A stretch of DNA of 16,877 nucleotides from the NCBI GenBank assembly GCA_903859795.1, contig CAIOOC010000141.1, forward strand, positions 1 through 16,877. The letters run 5' to 3'. Under the pieces are notes generated by a model. The model ran no database searches. It was not told the DNA's origin and saw only the letters and a list, made by a program, of their open reading frames with translations. This DNA comes from an uncultured Bacteroidia bacterium (GTDB taxonomy: Bacteria > Bacteroidota > Bacteroidia > Bacteroidales > Prolixibacteraceae). Below, piece after piece: positions 14,527 through 16,877 of the stretch. The position numbers were made by a program, and so were the translations under genes. Each line of letters begins with the position of its first letter. Position 1 is the first letter of the stretch.

Positions 14527-15735
14527 ATGTTGCTGTTTTTATCGTTGTCGGGGATATTGCTTTCATCTATTTTGTTGTATTTTAATGCCCGAACCTATCG
14601 TTCAAGCCTATATCTGGGTTTATATTTTTTGACGATAGGCCTTTACGGATTAGTACAATATATACTTCTTTATTCCAAATCAGTCTTTTTATGCAGCCTG
14701 GCCGAAGTTCATTTTTCCACATTGTTTTTTCTTCCAGGTCCTTTACTTTACTGGTATATCCGTAGCGTGATCACCGACAATCCAAGTTTTCGCCGGAGTG
14801 ATATATGGCATTTGATTCCGATGATGGTTTATTTTATTTCCGCGCTTCCCTATATTTTTTCTCCCTATTCATACAAACTGGACGTTGCAAAAGCGATTGT
14901 TGATGACCCTGGATTTCTGGGAACCTTCAATCACACAATATTATCTGAGATTTTTTCAAATACGGCTGTGTTTGTAAGTCGTCCGTTGTTGCTTTTTCTT
15001 TATACCAGTTGGTCTATTGTTATATTCATACGCCACTTGATGCAAAAGCAAGATTCATCGGCTATTGAAAGCATATCTTTTATGAGCAGGTGGCTTTCCT
15101 TCTTTCTTGGTTTTCAAATCCTGTTGCTTACTGCTTATTTGGTAATAATGCTTCGTACTTTTGTTGGAGAAGCTTCTGATCTTTTTTACACTGTTAACAT
15201 CCTGCAGGTATTTTCAGCTGTTGGGCTGATAGGAATTCTCACAGCTCCTTTCTTTTTTCCGGCTATTTTGTATGGTTTACCCCGATATCCGGAAGCAAAT
15301 CAAATCAGGTTGGCTGAATCAGATTCTACCGGGTGTCGTCCTGAAAACGCAGAGACTATTCATCAAAGTCTCAATTCAGAATATATTGAATTCATTGTGC
15401 AAACAATCGACTCTTGTATGCAGAACCTTCAACCTTACTGTCAGCCTGACTTTAATATGGGCAGTTTTTCTGAGTTAACAAATATTCCTGTTCATCACCT
15501 CTCTATTTATTTGAATTCAGTTATAGGATTGTCGTTCAGTGGATTCCGAAATTTTCATCGGGTAAAACATGCCAAAAAGATGATTCTGGATGGAAAGTTA
15601 GGGGAGATGACAATTGAGGCAATTGGTTTTTGTTCGGGCTTTTCGAACCGCAGCACTTTTTACCGGGTATTCAAGAGCGCTGAAGGTGTCACACCCGGGG
15701 ATTTTGCTGCAAAAACATCTGAAATGGATAATTAG
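14527..15735 (+). CDS. membrane-bound AraC-family regulator (seven-helix sensor plus HTH)
   Basis: This 402-residue protein begins with about seven transmembrane helices (roughly 1-19, 28-50, 63-82, 95-114, 149-170, 189-209 and 222-250). A linker and an AraC DNA-binding domain follow: a first HTH around 310-340 (FSELTNIPVHHLSIYLN) and a second around 361-392 (MTIEAIGFCSGFSNRSTFYRVFKSAEGVTPGDF). This architecture is frequent in Bacteroidota and suggests a signal sensed in the membrane and passed to DNA without a kinase; the signal and targets are unknown. The start ATG is set by the -7 box 19 bases upstream. The next gene is a clear paralog, with 75 of the first 140 residues identical in an ungapped alignment counted by hand. 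Confidence 0.9.
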   Translation: MLLFLSLSGILLSSILLYFNARTYRSSLYLGLYFLTIGLYGLVQYILLYSKSVFLCSLAEVHFSTLFFLPGPLLYWYIRSVITDNPSFRRSDIWHLIPMMVYFISALPYIFSPYSYKLDVAKAIVDDPGFLGTFNHTILSEIFSNTAVFVSRPLLLFLYTSWSIVIFIRHLMQKQDSSAIESISFMSRWLSFFLGFQILLLTAYLVIMLRTFVGEASDLFYTVNILQVFSAVGLIGILTAPFFFPAILYGLPRYPEANQIRLAESDSTGCRPENAETIHQSLNSEYIEFIVQTIDSCMQNLQPYCQPDFNMGSFSELTNIPVHHLSIYLNSVIGLSFSGFRNFHRVKHAKKMILDGKLGEMTIEAIGFCSGFSNRSTFYRVFKSAEGVTPGDFAAKTSEMDN

Positions 15736-15826
15736 GAGTCTGAATCTTGTTTTGCTTCCCCCAATTTGCTACACACACATAACCTGATAATTCTTGTTTA
15801 CAATTCTCATGATTATTTTTTTGTTC

Positions 15827-15857
15827 TTTTATTGTTGAGGGAAAAATGATAGATTTG
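15827..15857 (+). promoter_or_regulatory. candidate promoter (TTTT-19-TAGATTTG) for second membrane AraC gene
   Basis: TAGATTTG at 15850-15857 is a perfect -7 match with TTTT (three of four bases of TTTG) 19 bases upstream at 15827-15830. It ends 18 bases before the ATG at 15876, almost the same geometry as the promoter of the paralog upstream. Confidence 0.5.
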
Positions 15858-15875
15858 CTTTAAAAACTGTCCTAA

Positions 15876-16877
15876 ATGCTGTTGTATCTTTCGATCACTG
15901 GAATTTTGTTGTCGTTAATATTGTTGTTTAATAATTTCAGAGAATTTAAGTCTAGGATATACCTTGCTTCCTATTTTATTATTATAAGTGTCTATTGCCT
16001 CAATGCTTATGTATTTTTATATTCTAAATCCGTGTTTTGGGTGGCTGTTTTTGGCCCTCACTTTACTTTTTTGTATTATTTGATCGGACCATTATTCTAC
16101 TTGTATATTCGGAGTGTTATAACTGATGATCCGAGGTTCCGTCGCCGCGATCTGATCCATCTGGCACCCATGATAGTGTATTTGATTGCTGTTGTTCCCT
16201 ATTTTATTACTCCCTTTTCGTACAAAACGGAAATTGCAGCAAAAATTGTCAACAATCCGGATATCCTTGCGGAACTTAATTTTACGATATTATCCGAATG
16301 GTTCTCTGTGCTATATGTTTATATTAGCAGGGTATTATTGATTTTGATTTATCTTATCTGTTCATTTATTATGTTTTGGCGATTTGTCAAACGGCATGAA
16401 GATTTCAGGATTCTGACAGATAAATTCATTTTGAACAGATGGTTGTTGATCTTTTTTGGCTTTACGTTTATTTTAATTTTGAGCAATATTTTTTTGCTTT
16501 TCATAAGTTATAACTCAGATTCCATGGTTCCGTTTTATACGATGAACCTTCTAAATATTTTAACAGGATTGGGACTTTCCGGATTAATTTTATCACTTTT
16601 TTTCTTTCCTGTAATTTTATACGGTATGCCCCAAGAACCGGTATATGTTGATAAAGTAGTATTTCAGGAAAGAAAGTTACGACCAGAAGCGGATAAAGCG
16701 TTGTATGAGCCTAATTTTAAAATTGGTTATCTGCTTGAAATACAAGAGAAGGTTTTGAATGGTATGACCGAATCACAGCTCTTTTTGCAGCCGCATTTAA
16801 CATTAAACAAGTTTGCCGATATTTTGCAGATTCCACCCCACCACCTAATCTATTATTTCAGGGAATATAAGAATCAA
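15876..16877 (+). CDS. second membrane-bound AraC-family regulator, 3' truncated by window
   Basis: An open frame of 334 codons runs from the ATG at 15876 to the last base with no stop. It opens with MLLYLSITGILLS and shows the same seven-helix layout as the preceding gene. Shared blocks include FLYSKSVF, the YIRSVITD block, FRRRD, FTILSE and FFFPVILYGMP. The visible end reaches the first AraC HTH (LTLNKFADILQIPPHHLIYYF); the second HTH would lie outside the window. About 54% identity to the upstream paralog over the first 140 residues shows tandem duplication. Because the sensing helices have diverged but remain collinear, the two may respond to related signals. The gene has its own promoter match 18 bases upstream, so it need not be co-transcribed. 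Confidence 0.88.
   Translation, partial: MLLYLSITGILLSLILLFNNFREFKSRIYLASYFIIISVYCLNAYVFLYSKSVFWVAVFGPHFTFLYYLIGPLFYLYIRSVITDDPRFRRRDLIHLAPMIVYLIAVVPYFITPFSYKTEIAAKIVNNPDILAELNFTILSEWFSVLYVYISRVLLILIYLICSFIMFWRFVKRHEDFRILTDKFILNRWLLIFFGFTFILILSNIFLLFISYNSDSMVPFYTMNLLNILTGLGLSGLILSLFFFPVILYGMPQEPVYVDKVVFQERKLRPEADKALYEPNFKIGYLLEIQEKVLNGMTESQLFLQPHLTLNKFADILQIPPHHLIYYFREYKNQ

Noticed and set aside
14444..14632. 62-residue frame overlapping the start of the first membrane AraC gene
   Set aside because: It covers the candidate promoter and the first helix of the AraC protein in another frame; cysteine-rich content comes from translating T-rich DNA out of frame.
1..16877. CRISPR array, tRNA/rRNA genes, intact insertion sequence or phage genes
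   Set aside because: I looked for regularly spaced repeats, tRNA-like cloverleaf ends, transposase motifs and phage structural genes and saw none.

Overview
The window comes from a Bacteroidota chromosome, probably from the Bacteroidales/Marinilabiliales side. The evidence is a DUF5686-type outer-membrane barrel protein, a TatA of the Bacteroidota type, membrane-anchored AraC regulators, and repeated matches to the Bacteroidota promoter -7 box (TAnnTTTG) 17 to 60 bases before start codons. Shine-Dalgarno sequences are largely absent. The window mixes housekeeping genes with a regulator-rich accessory stretch.

Left part (1-3411): the 3' end of a DUF5686 surface protein converges on tadA (tRNA adenosine deaminase). 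After a 350-base gap with a degenerate hairpin comes aspS, closed by a strong intrinsic terminator at 3372-3411.

Middle part (3660-9000), all on the + strand: an NmrA-like NAD(P)-binding protein, a 107-base palindromic intergenic element, a classical short-chain dehydrogenase, a TIP30/HTATIP2-like Rossmann protein, and an AraC regulator with a GyrI-like ligand-binding domain that overlaps the gene before it. Next is a 99-base gap with two identical 11-base direct repeats spaced exactly 21 bases apart. They lie just upstream of a two-gene unit: a four-helix membrane-anchored methyltransferase and a NicO/RcnA-like membrane protein with a histidine run. This looks like an AraC-type operator controlling a small membrane/metal-handling operon and is the most interesting part of the window.

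Right housekeeping block (8988-13708): ansA (cytoplasmic asparaginase), tatD and lepA lie on the - strand. A near-perfect 44-base palindrome touches the lepA stop codon. A small + strand membrane protein then converges with tatA, and the two share one hairpin terminator.

Right end (13841-16877): a decayed Rpn-family nuclease (internal deletion plus frameshift) is followed by two tandem paralogous seven-helix AraC regulators. The second is cut by the window edge. Both have the same promoter layout, so the duplication seems to include the promoter.

I saw no tRNA or rRNA gene, CRISPR array, complete insertion sequence or prophage. Residue counts, spacings and identity figures were made by eye.
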